From the NCBI GenBank assembly GCA_019671135.1, contig JAHRHY010000020.1, positions 682,001-746,000 of the forward strand: 64,000 nucleotides of DNA. The letters run 5' to 3'. The stretch comes from Linnemannia hyalina (lineage: Eukaryota; Mortierellomycota; Mortierellomycetes; Mortierellales; Mortierellaceae). Every line of letters begins with the position of its first letter. Position 1 is the stretch's first letter. This document shows, piece by piece, positions 54,601 to 64,000 of the stretch. The position numbers and the translations under genes were made by a program. The notes under the pieces were generated by a model that was not told the origin of the DNA, searched no databases, and was given only the letters and a program-made list of their open reading frames with translations.

Positions 54601-57153
54601 AGGACTTGCTTTTTCAACAGATCATGTAGGAGTTCCTTCAGCTTGATGTGAAAGACGCGTGTCGTCAGGTCCGGGCGGTCAGCCGCTGTCTGGTTTGGGA
54701 AAAGTTCTGACGTGATTTCGGGCCACTTGGGGTTACAGGTAAAAGTGACGAAATAATCTGGCGTCGATTCGAATGCACGGACGATGGTCATTGCATCTTG
54801 GTACAACTGTTGCATGTATCGGGGTCTGCCGACATAACTTGAAGGCAGGACGATCCTTCTTCCAACGACAGCGGCGTCGACATCCCCAGCATTAACCGCA
54901 TCCTGTAAGCCTATAGATATTATGCCCCCCCAAAAAAAAAATAAGAATTCTGAGAATGACCACCAAGTGATTTTCAATGCGCCTTCAACATCTCGAACAT
55001 GGCTCCTTGATTACCTGAGTAGAGCTCAACACGAAGGGTCTGCTGATTATGCTTCAAGTAATTGAGGCGATTCATGTCCATGGTGCAAAACATGTCGACC
55101 ATCAATTGCTGAAAAAGGCGTCTTGAACGGAACATATACTCGCTGCTATCACCAATGCGGTACTGGAGGCGGTAGGCGAAGAAATCCATCATCGTGACTC
55201 TGCGATAGTTGTTGCCTTGAGCTTGCTCCTCATCTTCACCCTCATTATCTTCACCTTCATCCTCATTGTCGTGATCCATTGCAGCTTGTGGATCAGCAAC
55301 ATTGAGATGATTGTCGAGGACTTCATCATTATAGCCCTGGTCGATCTGCTCCTCAAGGTCATTCTCAAAGTCATCGTTGTCGTTGTCGTTGTTGTCAAGG
55401 TCTACCTCGATAGCGTCGTCGTCAAGGTCTGCCTCATTAGCGTCGGCTTGATCCAACGGTGGCTGTAGATCATGAGGTGGAACTGGTTGTCGATAAGCAA
55501 GTTGTGGATCTAGGACATGTTGCAAGACATCTACCGGAGGTTGAGGATTGTTTCGAGTGAGTCCTAGGTGATATCCATCCTCCCCTCGCAGAAACAACAG
55601 CGGGTAACAGAGAGGAAAGTATGCCTGATGCAGTGCTGAGACCTGATGAAGGCGGTTGTTGTGAAGCTGGATGATTATATCCCGATTCCCAGGTGCATCT
55701 GTTGCATCGCCAGGAAGGATGGCGGCGACTTCATTGGCGGTGGGTCGATTATAGCGTCTCGCGTCACCCGCCCTCTGACAAACGATCTTCAAGCCCATAA
55801 CCGGTGCATCGTCCGCTCGAATACGCTGTCCGATGGTCTTGAACCTCTTGGCGTATGGATTGTGCCTATACATGAGGCGGTGAAGGATGCGGATGATCCT
55901 TCTGTCCTTGTCCCGCGCTTGCGCACCATCCCCGTTTCGAGGAGCCTGATTCCTTATTCCGTAAATGAAGTCCAAGCGCCGATCGACTTCGACTTCTGCG
56001 TCTTGATCGGAATCGTGGAAATAAATCTGGGCAAACTGAGGTTGTCGGGGATTTGGTGGGAGAATACCGCCGATCTTGTGGTAAAGCTGGCCCTTGACTT
56101 GAAAGGTATTTGGGCCCCTGCCAGGTGGTCGCCGCATATCACGGTACTTTGTAGTGGTGCCAAAGGATGCAAATGCAAAGGCATTGTTGAAGGTCCTTAT
56201 GTTTGCAAGAAATCGCCTGGAAAGAAGAGTATCACCTCTGAATAGGTTTTGCAACTCTGCAGGGGGAGCTTCAATGGCCGGCATGTTGACTTTTCCTTGC
56301 TGACAACATATGGCAAAACGCGGGAATAAGACTGAACGTCCGACACGCTCCTGTGTATTTGTATTCGGATTCAGAAGAAATAAATGAATCAGTATCGGTG
56401 TAAAAAATCATTTAGAATAGGTATGAACAGTATCGTAATTAAATTCATTACCTCTATCCAATGTAAAGCACCACAGTGGGAGCAAGCGACGTTCATCCGT
56501 CCAAGGATCCAGTACTCTGTATCACCCTGCTCCTTAATAGCAGCTATTCCGTTTCCAAAAGCAGGTAGAGCAGCAAGGACAACAGGAGCAGCGACGGCAG
56601 CGGGAACGGCAGCGACGGCACCGGGAACAGCGACGGCAGCAACGATCATGCGCTGTCTGTTCATAAGGCAATCCCCATGAGTTTTGCGATGATGACCAAA
56701 GTCGTCCGCAATCATGACATCTTAGAACAGAAGAATGAGGAGCAGTAGTTGGAACAGTGATAATAGCTCGTTTGCGGGAGCCTTCTGCTTCCTCGGCCTC
56801 TCGATTGATGCGATCATCACTTCGCAGGCGTTCCATGTATCTTTGTGCATCATGAGCCAAATCCTCTGGGACGGCTACATTTGATGTTCTAACTCTACAA
56901 ATAAATAAAAAGAGAACCGAAAGATGACATTTCTTTAACATACTTTTCGTTGGGTTATGAAAAGGACTGGCCTTACAGTCTTAGACATTTGAACAGGAAG
57001 AGAGTTACACTTTATGTGATACGTGTGTGACTTTATGTATAACTTTCTAAGTTGCCTTTACCTATGCTTGTTAAGAGGACATTTCGTTGAAGAACTTCGA
57101 GAATGTCCTGGTTGCTTGCAGGTTGCACAGACAGCGTTTGGGGTTGATGGCAT
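51672..57153 (-). pseudogene. Helitron Rep/helicase, four exons, single-base frameshift (copy 2)
   Basis: Model: exons 57153-57062, 56894-56452, 56350-55015 and 54910-51672, introns GT-AG (167, 101 and 104 bp) at the same sites as copy 1; exon 4 is the same length as in copy 1 (3,239 bp). Exon 1 knuckle: CATCKQPGHSRSSSTKC. In exon 2, an extra base in the AAA run at 56698-56700 shifts the frame inside the second knuckle (CHDCGRL, then GHHRKTHGDC in the next frame); without it the product would be 1,702 residues. Rep motifs FVTFTCNPKWPEI, GLPHAHILL and YLYKYVYKGHD and helicase motifs DGPAGTGKT, WDEAPM, FGGDFRQIPP, INKSQGQT and LYVALSR are intact, and codon 1515 of copy 1 is CAG here. It could be functional if the frameshift is an assembly error or if translation starts downstream. 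Confidence 0.88.
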
Positions 57154-57546
57154 TTCAGAAAGCGTGTTTGAGTGAAAAGTGTTCAATAGTATGTTGAAGG
57201 GACAGAAAAGGAATGATGTTAGAAGTGAAATGGATTGAAAACAATAAAAGAGCAAGCTTTTTTGTGGCCTTATGGCTTCAACGTGCTTGTGCCAAGGGTA
57301 CGCACAGAAGAGCGCTAATTGGCCTCCTTTGGCACCTCCTCCTTTTCTCACTCTGTCATATCCTTGGATGCCGCCATAATGACTCTCCGTCCGTCCTTTT
57401 TGCAAGGTTAAATTGATTGCGACTGTGGCCCATGCTATGCTATCGAGCTCCATGATTTTAAGCACTATGCTTTTACCTAATAGCACAGATATGTTGTGGA
57501 AATTGTTTATGGTAGTAATAATGCAACACTGCGTAACAAATAATAG
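57154..57546. other. Helitron 2 spacer between accessory ORF and Rep/helicase
   Basis: Presumed Rep/helicase promoter and accessory-ORF 3-prime UTR; no other gene seen. Confidence 0.4.
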
Positions 57547-58593
57547 CTACTCTAAGACTGCTGTAAGTAAGAGTTTGGATGAGCAACTGGGACACACAAT
57601 GACCATACATCCGGAAGTAGTGTCCAACCTGGTGGAGGACATCGGAGGGGTCCACTCGGCCAACAGGGTATTTGGGTACCTCGAAGGGCTTTGGCTCTGT
57701 GTTGCTGTTGCTGGTACAACAGGTATCGCTGGTACAACAGGTGTTGCTGGTACAACTTGTGTCAATGGCCAGCTGTTCTCCCTTCGCAGGTCGTTCTCGC
57801 TCTGCAGGTCATTCTCGCCTTTATCTTCGAATTGTCTTGCAGCGGTTGGCTCCGAACTGGAAACGCTTTTCCAACCTGGTCTCCGCCTTATGAGCGGCTC
57901 ATCCTCGTTATCCTCACTATCATCCTCCACAATCGTAGACTGACTTGCCGTATTTGCATCCTGATTCTGAACCGCTATGAGCGGCTCATCCTCGCCATCC
58001 TCACTATCACCCACCACAATCGTAGACTGACTTGTCGTGTTTGGATCCTGATCCTGAACGACCTCAGCAAGTACAGCGAGGACATCGTCGTCTGTAATGG
58101 TGTCAAAGATGGCTTCGTAATAGTCGACCTTGTAGGAATCATGGTTTTGAGTATTGATCCTTGCACTTGTCGTTTGCTTCCCTTTAAAGTATGGACAGCG
58201 TCGACTTGTCGATCTTTGGTGATCGGTTCCATGGCACGTGGTACACCTGGTGATGGAGGAAGAAGACGAAGAGGAAGAGGAGGACGAAGAGGAGGAGGTG
58301 GAAGGGGTGATGGTAATGGGTTTGGGTTTGGTGGTGCGCTTGCGCTTGGTGGCGGGGAGATCGGGTTTAGGTTTGGTGGTGATAGTGTCGACGCACTTGC
58401 GCTTGGTGGAAGTGGAAAGTGAGGAGGGTGAGGAGGGATCAGTTGCAGAGAACGTGACAGACTTGGTCGGCCGCAACCTTGTTGAGTTGGTCGCCTTGGC
58501 CCGTCTGTATCCATTCAAGTTCATAGAAGGAGAGACATCGACATCGAAGGTGGAGGTGGAAGTAAGAGGGATACGGCGGCGATTGGAAGGCAT
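57547..58593 (-). CDS. Helitron accessory ORF: zinc-knuckle, acidic, SIM-like repeats (copy 2)
   Basis: 348 residues, intact, starting MPSNRRRIPLTSTST. It shares with copy 1 the GYRRAKATNSTR segment, TKSVTF, a Lys/Pro/Ser-rich middle, the knuckle CTTCHGTDHQRSTSRRC (about 116-132), YYEAIFDTITDDDVLAVLAEV, two modules with QSTIVV or QSTIVE followed by acidic clusters, RRRPGWKSVSSSE, and the C-terminal GCMVIVCPSCSSKLLLTAVLE. Retention of an open frame while the adjacent transposase has a frameshift, and sequence conservation at the knuckle and tail but not in the linkers, suggest selection on this protein. No enzymatic domain. It lies upstream of Rep/helicase on the same strand, as in Helitron 1. 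Confidence 0.72.
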   Translation of the reverse strand: MPSNRRRIPLTSTSTFDVDVSPSMNLNGYRRAKATNSTRLRPTKSVTFSATDPSSPSSLSTSTKRKCVDTITTKPKPDLPATKRKRTTKPKPITITPSTSSSSSSSSSSSSSSITRCTTCHGTDHQRSTSRRCPYFKGKQTTSARINTQNHDSYKVDYYEAIFDTITDDDVLAVLAEVVQDQDPNTTSQSTIVVGDSEDGEDEPLIAVQNQDANTASQSTIVEDDSEDNEDEPLIRRRPGWKSVSSSEPTAARQFEDKGENDLQSENDLRRENSWPLTQVVPATPVVPAIPVVPATATQSQSPSRYPNTLLAEWTPPMSSTRLDTTSGCMVIVCPSCSSKLLLTAVLE

Positions 58594-59137
58594 GCTGATA
58601 GGTCGGGAGTGCTCAAAGTGTGGCGGATGAATGATTAACGTAAAGGGAGGAGGTCAATGAAAAATGAAAAAGAAAAGGAAAAAACGCGTGTGACATTTAA
58701 CGTTCGTCGTTAACGGAAAAAAAAAGCGAGATGTCAGCGTCTGTGCCACATGGCTTCTTTTGTCGATTGCACCGAGCGGAGAACCTCCCATGTGGTGTGG
58801 TTTGTTAAGGAGAAAAAGGAGAAAGAAAAGGCATTGGCTTGCTCCATTTAATTTTCAATGGCCCGTCTTACTCCTCCTTTTTTTAGGCTTCTTGATATAT
58901 TGACATCCACCTCCTTTTTTTTTTTTTAGACAAAAATTATTTCGCGGAGCCAGCATTAGAACCCAGACCCAGTTCGCACCTTCGCAATCCCCCGTGGTTC
59001 TTCAGCGTCACACCCATCACCCATCACACACACATCATGACATACACACACATTGACTTTTCTCTCACTTGACATGACGGACGACTGTGACTGGGAAGTA
59101 TAAATCAGGTGACATGCAGCGAATTTGTACTATTTGA
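58594..59137 (-). promoter_or_regulatory. Helitron 2 5-prime region
   Basis: 540 bp of non-coding DNA from the TC end to the accessory ORF, with T/A-rich tracts. The CCGGTAAGC iterons of Helitrons 1 and 3 are not evident here. Confidence 0.4.
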
Positions 59138-59859
59138 CTAGAATGGTACCCGCGGCTTCGCTCGCGGAGGTGTGGGGCAAGTGTAAATTGACAAAAAAGT
59201 GGTGGTGGTTGATTATTGCAAAGTTTATTTATGATTGTCAGTTCCTCATTTCTCTCTCGCTTTTCTATTTGATTTTTTTTTCTGCCTTCACTTTTTTTTT
59301 CGTTTTGCCCTCCCTTCCTTATTTTTTGACGTCATATTTCCACAACTCGTGACGGCGTGCCAGGCCTGACTGATCCAAGCCATGGCCACGGGAAGGAGGT
59401 GTGAGACGGGACCCCTGGGAGCCCGAATGCCTATAGTTACACAACTTGGGTCGTATGAATGCCATAAAGTGGCGAACACCGAGCCAGCCCCCCGCATCCC
59501 CAACGCGACCTGTCAGGTGTGATGAGTCGAGATCTCGGGTCAAAGATATTATACAGCAGTCTCCTTTCTTTCCTTTAAATGCAATACCATCTTACCATGT
59601 AAATGTTGTACAACCTTCTCGTCCGCGTCACTCAGACTTTGTTTGACAAATCGACTCGTTGCCTTGGCGGGCCAAATCCTGTCCCTGTCGGTTTCCCTCC
59701 CTTGCTCAAACCCGCCTTCTTCTCGAGCTGTTATTTCTTGGGTCTTCCCCTATTCGACCGTCGCCCTTGCAACGTACGTGCCATATCTCCGTCCTTTCAA
59801 AGTCTTCTATCGCACTTGCAATACCTTTTTTCTTTTTGCTTCCCTCTGTCAATGCATTT

Positions 59860-60401
59860 CACGGTTCTTTGAGCTGGTACCAAAGGACGTAAAGGCAATG
59901 GCATTGTTGAAGGTCCGGATGGTTGCAAGAAATAGCCCGGAGAAAAAGGTACCACCTCTGAAAGGCTTTGTAATTCATCAAGGGAAGCTTAATGACCGGC
60001 GTTTTGACTCTTAGACAGCAGAGAAGCGTAGATTGGCGATTGTACGTCCAACACACTCCTGCGTTTTCAAAAGAAGTGATTAAATCGGGTATCAATAAAA
60101 ATAAAGGAGGATGTAGAATAGTTGTAGGTAATATCGTAGACGGTTACCTCTATCCAATGTAAAGCACACAATTAGAGCATACCACGCTCATCGATCCCAT
60201 GATCATGTACACTGTGTTGTCCTGATTCTTAACAGCTATTCTATTTCCAAAAACACTTAGATCAGCAGGAGCAACAGGAGCAACGGAAGCAGCAAGGATC
60301 GTGGAAGGAGTAGGAGCAAGAGATTCTGCAACGATCATGCGCTGTCTGCTCATAAGGCAATCCGGATGAGTTGTAAACAATGGTGACGGAGTTCTCTGCA
60401 A
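59860..60401 (-). pseudogene. Rep/helicase exon 2-3 remnants in Helitron 3
   Basis: 60401-60150 retains THPDCLMSRQRMIVAES, an Ala/Pro/Val tract, FGNRIAVKNQDNTVYMI and VVCSNC, matching exon 2 of copies 1 and 2. About 60060-59860 retains a diverged start of exon 3 (CTYNRQ, LPLMNYKAFQR, and in another frame the SFGTSTKYRDM-equivalent). Several frame changes. Everything downstream of this is deleted. Confidence 0.7.
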
Positions 60402-60459
60402 GCATTACATATCATAGCAGAGGACTGAGGAGCACCATGCAATGCGATGGCAATAGCTC

Positions 60460-60961
60460 GCTCATGTTACCTAAATGGGTCGGAATGGTTGGCGCCGGGC
60501 TGGAACCATGCGTGGCTGCTACAATCATGCGTGACTGGGACAACCTGTGTCAGCCGGCTGTTCTCCTTCAGCAGGCGAGGGCTTGGGATCCCGTTTGGCG
60601 TAGTAGTAAAGCGTCCTCCACGCAATTTTGAGGTCCTGGGTTCGAGTCCTAGGAGAGCGTTTGGCTTGGCGCATGATCTCCTCATCTTACACTCAAAGAG
60701 TTGAGGGCTCCCCCCTCTTCTACAGCACAAAGTCTTCCCTCAAATTCAGAGTCTTGCCGCTGCCCCCTACACATTTCTTTCTCAAGTACCGTCTTTAGAA
60801 ATAAAAAAACCCTGGTGGCTTGTTGCACCACTGGGGCTGTTCTCTCCTTACTGAGCCTTCCTATGGGAAGGTTCAATTTAAACAAAAAAATCCATCAGCA
60901 GGTCGTCGTTGTCGCTTATGTTACCTAAATGGGCCGGAATGGTAGGCCTTAGGCTGGAAGC
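60460..60961. repeat. 45-bp direct repeats flanking the tRNA-like segment
   Basis: ATGTTACCTAAATGGG(T/C)CGG, then AATGGTWGGC, then GGCTGGAA occurs at 60465-60507 and 60919-60961. They enclose the tRNA-like block and part of the accessory-ORF remnant. Diverged, so not a fresh target duplication. Confidence 0.55.
60590..60662 (+). tRNA. tRNA-like sequence, probably SINE-derived
   Basis: An A-box-like TGGCGTAGTAG (60596-60606) and a B box GGGTTCGAGTCCT (60638-60650) with a T-arm (CCTGG/TCCTAGG) are correctly spaced. The anticodon arm is irregular: CCTC/GAGG closes a loop with too many bases, and no U33 precedes a candidate GCA anticodon. This favours a tRNA-derived retroposon over a working tRNA gene. 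A T- and C-rich tail and CAAAAAA run follow near 60890. Confidence 0.4.
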
Positions 60962-61029
60962 ATTCTCCCGGTACCAATGCCTCCGCCGCCTGATCGATGG
61001 CCCATCTTCACCCCCTTCACCCTCCCACT

Positions 61030-61596
61030 GAACCGTTGTCTAACTTGTAGTCTCAAACTATTGAACCACGTCAGCAATTGCGGCGTAAGCATCCTCGTCT
61101 GAAATAGTATCAAAGCTTGTTTCGCAGTTGTCGCCATTATAAATTAGGAGTTGTGCTGCAAAGAGGCGGCAATCCGAGCAATTGTGGTCTGTTTGCCCTA
61201 AAATTACCGATTGTTTTCATTTATAGTAGGGACAGTAACAACTTGTCAACCTTTGGTGGCCGTTTCCACGTCCACGATACTTGGCACACCTACCGATGGA
61301 GGAGAAAGAGGAGGGAAAAGAGAGAAAAGCGGGAAATAAAGAAGAGGAGGAAGAAGAAGAGGAGAAATGAGGAGGAAGAGTAAGGGGTGATGGCATTGAG
61401 TTTGGTGGTGATAGTGGTGGTACATTTGGTGGAAAGGGAGTGCAGAGTGGAGGAAGTAGAGGGCGCGGTAGCAGTAGATCGACCTTGTTGAGTTGGTCGC
61501 CTTGGTACGTCTGTATCCTGTAAAGGTCGTAGAAGGAACGACATCGGGCGCGGAAGTGGTGGTAAGAGTGACACGGTGAGAGCGAGTGGAAGTCAT
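61030..61596 (-). pseudogene. Accessory ORF remnant in Helitron 3
   Basis: Starts MTSTRSHRVTLTTTS at 61596 with FTGYRRTKATNSTR as in copies 1 and 2, then changes frame. The knuckle region is degraded (CAKYRGRGNGHQRLTSCYC: the second Cys is Tyr), and the acidic part is broken up. More C-terminal accessory-ORF sequence is recognisable as far as about 60540. Confidence 0.7.
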
Positions 61597-61650
61597 ACTG
61601 GCTACTGACAGATAAAAAAAAAAAAAAAAAAAAAAAGAGGAAGAAAAGGA

Positions 61651-61722
61651 AAGGAAAGAAAAGGAAAGGAAAGGAAAGGAAAGGAAAGGAAAGGAAAGGA
61701 AAGGAAAGGAAAGGAAAGGAAG
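61651..61722. repeat. (GGAAA)n microsatellite upstream of accessory ORF remnant
   Basis: About 12-13 GGAAA units next to an A-run (T-run on the gene strand). A shorter CCTTT array is at the same place in Helitron 1 (about 5115-5140). Confidence 0.8.
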
Positions 61723-62075
61723 AAATATGCTTGCCCGTGAAAGAGAAAGAAAAGCCATCGGCTCTACTCTCTCCATTATCCATTTTCGTATTTTAACATG
61801 CTTACTGCTTACCGGCAAATCTTCTTACCGGCATGGCTCTCATTCCGCAGTCGCATTTTAACATGGTTACCGGCAGATCTGCTTACCGGTATGGCTCTGA
61901 TTGCAACCCTCATCCATCTCTCATTTTTAATTTAATTAACTTTAAACTAAAAAAACGCACACTTGCACACATACACCAAACACACACCACACACACACAT
62001 TGAAAAAGAGAAAGAAAGATCATCACATGATTTACGTATATCAGGTGATCGGTGCAGTCGCTTTGTATTAGTAGA

Positions 62076-62220
62076 CTAGCAAGTGGCCGCGGCTACGCCG
62101 CGGACGCTGCGCCGGTTTCTCGATTCCCAGGTTTGGCGTGTAAGGGCTAGAGGTGTTGCCGACCTGGGGTCTTTTCTCATTCATTTTGGATGTGTCTTGA
62201 CTTCAAAGGGGGGAAAATAA
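62076..62220 (-). mobile_element. Type B Helitron 3-prime end (minus strand)
   Basis: CTAG at 62079-62076, spacer, hairpin CCGCGGCGTAGCCGCGG (62103-62087 on the minus strand), and a further about 115 bp almost the same as 24800-24945. The element body continues to the right into the inverted-repeat arm; its 5-prime end is beyond the window. Confidence 0.75.
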
Positions 62221-64000
62221 TGTTAAAAATACTATAGGAATCTCAGAACTTACCCCTGTAACGTGACTTACGCACTCTGAATCATCTCTGTTTCTGATGT
62301 TTCTATCTTTTTTTTCTTCTGTATCTTACTTACTCTGATCTTTTCGTTTGTGTTTTCCTCTGATCTTTTTTTTTTTGTGTCTTGCTCTGATTTTTTTTTT
62401 CTATGTCTTACTCGGATCGTTTTTTTGGGTGTCTTACTCGGATCGTTTTTTGGGTGTCTTGCTCTGATCTTTTTTCTTCTGTCTTTCTGATCTTTTTCTT
62501 TCGCTCTGCTTCTTCCTCTTTTAAATTTATCTAACAAGGACAACGCACGTCAATCGACACCCATTATTTTTTCCTTTCTTTCTTTTCTTTCTTTGGGCAA
62601 CAACGACAATTAATCAGCGCACCTACCTCTTTTTTTTACAACAACAAATAGGGGGTCCCTATCAGCAACAACCACGCATGCATTCCCTCTTTGATGCGTT
62701 TGCCTCTTTTCAATTCTGTTTTCGACTGTTTTTCTTGATATGACCGACACTGTTGCTTTTGATGCTCTTTGCAATGACTGTGCTCAGACAGCTACTGATT
62801 TTTTTGCGGCACAGAACAATGAGTAAGTGTTTTTTCATGTTTCTACATATGCGTGTGTGTTTTGAGTGTATGGCTTTTTTCTAATAACGGACTCTTGCGT
62901 GTGTTTGTTATTTTTGTGTTTTAATAGCGTATATCCAATCGATTCGGTATCTACTGTAATCGGATTTGCGCCGCGTGGTTCAAGGTCTGAGTTGGAGTCG
63001 TCCTCTGATTCCTTATGTGATGATTCGTTAGGGTACGATAGATGGTGGCAAGAATGGCAAGAAGACATGTGGTATAAATTGGACCTTGATTTTATTATGA
63101 TGGGCCGGGAAGAGGAGGAGGAGGAGGGGGGGGAAGGTTGACGCTGCCTATGATGAGTATCTTGAATATGAATGTGGCATGATCGATAGTGCGATCGAAT
63201 TATTTGTATCTGTTTCTGCACAAACGGCCCAAATGGATCTGAAGATGGATGGCTAAGATCTGGTTACATCCAAATAGCATAATGTTCGCACAAATTAAAT
63301 TGTCAGGGTACAGCATATGTGAGTATGTGTAACGTGTATTCGTATGTGCTTTTGCATTTTCGCACGGGTACCGAAAAATAAAGGGTTGGTGCAAAGGGAA
63401 GCGGGGTGTGATTGAGCATTGGCCGTATCCCAATTTTTTTTCTTCTATTTCTGTTGGTTGGTGTATGTTGGTATGTGAGTTGGTTTGATCCCATCTACTC
63501 TTTTTTTTTCTTCCTATGCGCATTCATTTACACTTTAGCTGTATTCAAGGCGGGCGGGTGATGACAGCGGCGAGCGTTGGCTTGCGTATTGGTTTATTTT
63601 CAAACTTTTTTTTCTGTTTATTTTTGCGGTTGTGTTTATTGCGCGTTTCAAGTAAAATAATTAATTCGGACAGCTAAGTAAACGAATGTCATTTTCCGAT
63701 TAGACCACTAATCAATCATTCCGATTAGAGGGCTAATTTTTTACATGACACAATGCTTTGCTTGGTCAATGCTTGGAACAGAGCGAATAACGACCTAGGA
63801 ATAGTTTATCACTTAGTGTTTTGAGATGAATGTTTGACCTCAAAACATTAAGGGTTAAGCTATTCAAGCAAGGTAATGCTGGCTACGCGAAGTGGTGTAA
63901 AAACTGTCCTCTCTCCCTCACAAATCTCCACAAAAAATATTTCCGCTCCATGAGCAATGAAAATGAAAATGAAAATGAAAATTTTCTTGATGGTGTCAGA
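62220..64000. repeat. Inverted repeat, right arm (truncated by window edge)
   Basis: Reverse complement of 49587-51438. Similarity begins at ATGTTAAAAATACTATAGG and still continues at 64000. It holds the single-module acidic gene; 63142-64000 is otherwise non-coding and AT-rich. Confidence 0.9.
62740..63141 (+). CDS. Small acidic protein, 98 residues, single module (right-arm copy)
   Basis: Exons 62740-62822 and 62928-63141, GT-AG intron of 105 bp. Same protein as at 50441-50918: MTDTVAFDALCNDCAQ, then PIDSVSTVIGFAPRG, one SELESSSDSLC module, GYDRWWQEWQEDMWYKLD, FIMMGR, Glu6 and GGEG. Of the pair, this is the simpler and presumably ancestral form. Family unknown. The gene points away from the Helitron cluster in both arms. 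Confidence 0.6.

Larger units (their letters stand above)
51489..59137 (-). mobile_element. Helitron 2 (close relative of Helitron 1)
   Basis: 7,649 bp. Minus-strand 5-prime end TCAAATAGTACAAATTCG at 59137, a diverged version of the Helitron 1 end, directly after the CTAG of Helitron 3. The 3-prime end is hairpin 51518-51501 plus GTACTATT plus CTAG at 51492-51489, followed by T. Genes: accessory ORF (57547-58593) and Rep/helicase (51672-57153). Confidence 0.9.
59138..62075 (-). mobile_element. Helitron 3, internally deleted derivative
   Basis: 2,938 bp. 5-prime TCTACTAATACAAAG at 62075, directly after the CTAG of the next element; 3-prime hairpin 59167-59150 and CTAG 59141-59138, directly followed by the TC of Helitron 2. 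It keeps the iterons, an accessory-ORF remnant, remnants of Rep/helicase exons 2 and 3, and a tRNA-like insertion, but lacks Rep and helicase. The 59200-59840 segment is of unknown origin. Confidence 0.85.

Noticed and set aside
60590..60662. Functional tRNA gene
   Set aside because: The B box is good, but the anticodon stem-loop is irregular and it lies in a decayed transposon.

Overview
The window looks like a transposon-dense stretch of an early-diverging fungal genome, most likely Mucoromycota/Mortierellomycota. The grounds are short GT-AG introns (56-198 bp), an F-box/LRR gene, several Helitrons, a Tad/L1-like LINE, a DIRS-type retroelement, a Tc1 element and many solo LTRs. The taxonomic placement is inference. 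There is no bacterial operon structure, rRNA or CRISPR.

Host-like genes are few: an F-box/LRR gene with a one-base frameshift (7-1766), a metzincin-type protease (2482-3243, minus), a WW-domain protein joined to a bacterial-looking module (26554-27315, minus), and two divergent lipase-like paralogues (29668-30929 minus, 31580-32637 plus).

Helitrons dominate. Helitron 1 (4703 to about 12285, plus) and Helitron 2 (51489-59137, minus) each carry an upstream accessory ORF and a four-exon Rep/helicase gene. Each Rep/helicase gene is broken by one lesion: a CAG-to-TAG nonsense change in copy 1 and a one-base insertion in copy 2. Helitron 3 (59138-62075, minus) is an internally deleted derivative that abuts Helitron 2 head-to-tail. 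A decayed Rep/helicase of another type lies at about 22.1-24.9 kb. A third lineage, Helitron C, has an apparently intact seven-exon, 1,843-residue Rep/helicase (39726-45961, minus). Upstream of it on the same strand are a 605-residue protein of unknown function and a 123-residue acidic protein.

Other mobile DNA: a LINE (14645-20059) with a 14-bp target duplication sits inside a tandem 1.2-kb repeat full of small GC palindromes; a Tc1-like element (27630-29431) has about 217-bp inverted repeats and a TA duplication; a DIRS-like element (36238-39614) lacks a visible tyrosine recombinase; five solo LTRs of two families have exact 5-bp target duplications, and one splits a SWIM-zinc-finger gene.

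The last 1.8 kb (62220-64000) is an inverted copy of 49587-51438, including the small acidic gene, and runs off the window. The most interesting candidates for undescribed biology are the Helitron accessory ORF (zinc knuckle plus tandem SUMO-interaction-like motifs), the three-gene unit ending in the intact Helitron C Rep/helicase, and the GNA-triloop palindromes shared by Helitron 3-prime hairpins and the 12.3-14.3 kb repeats.
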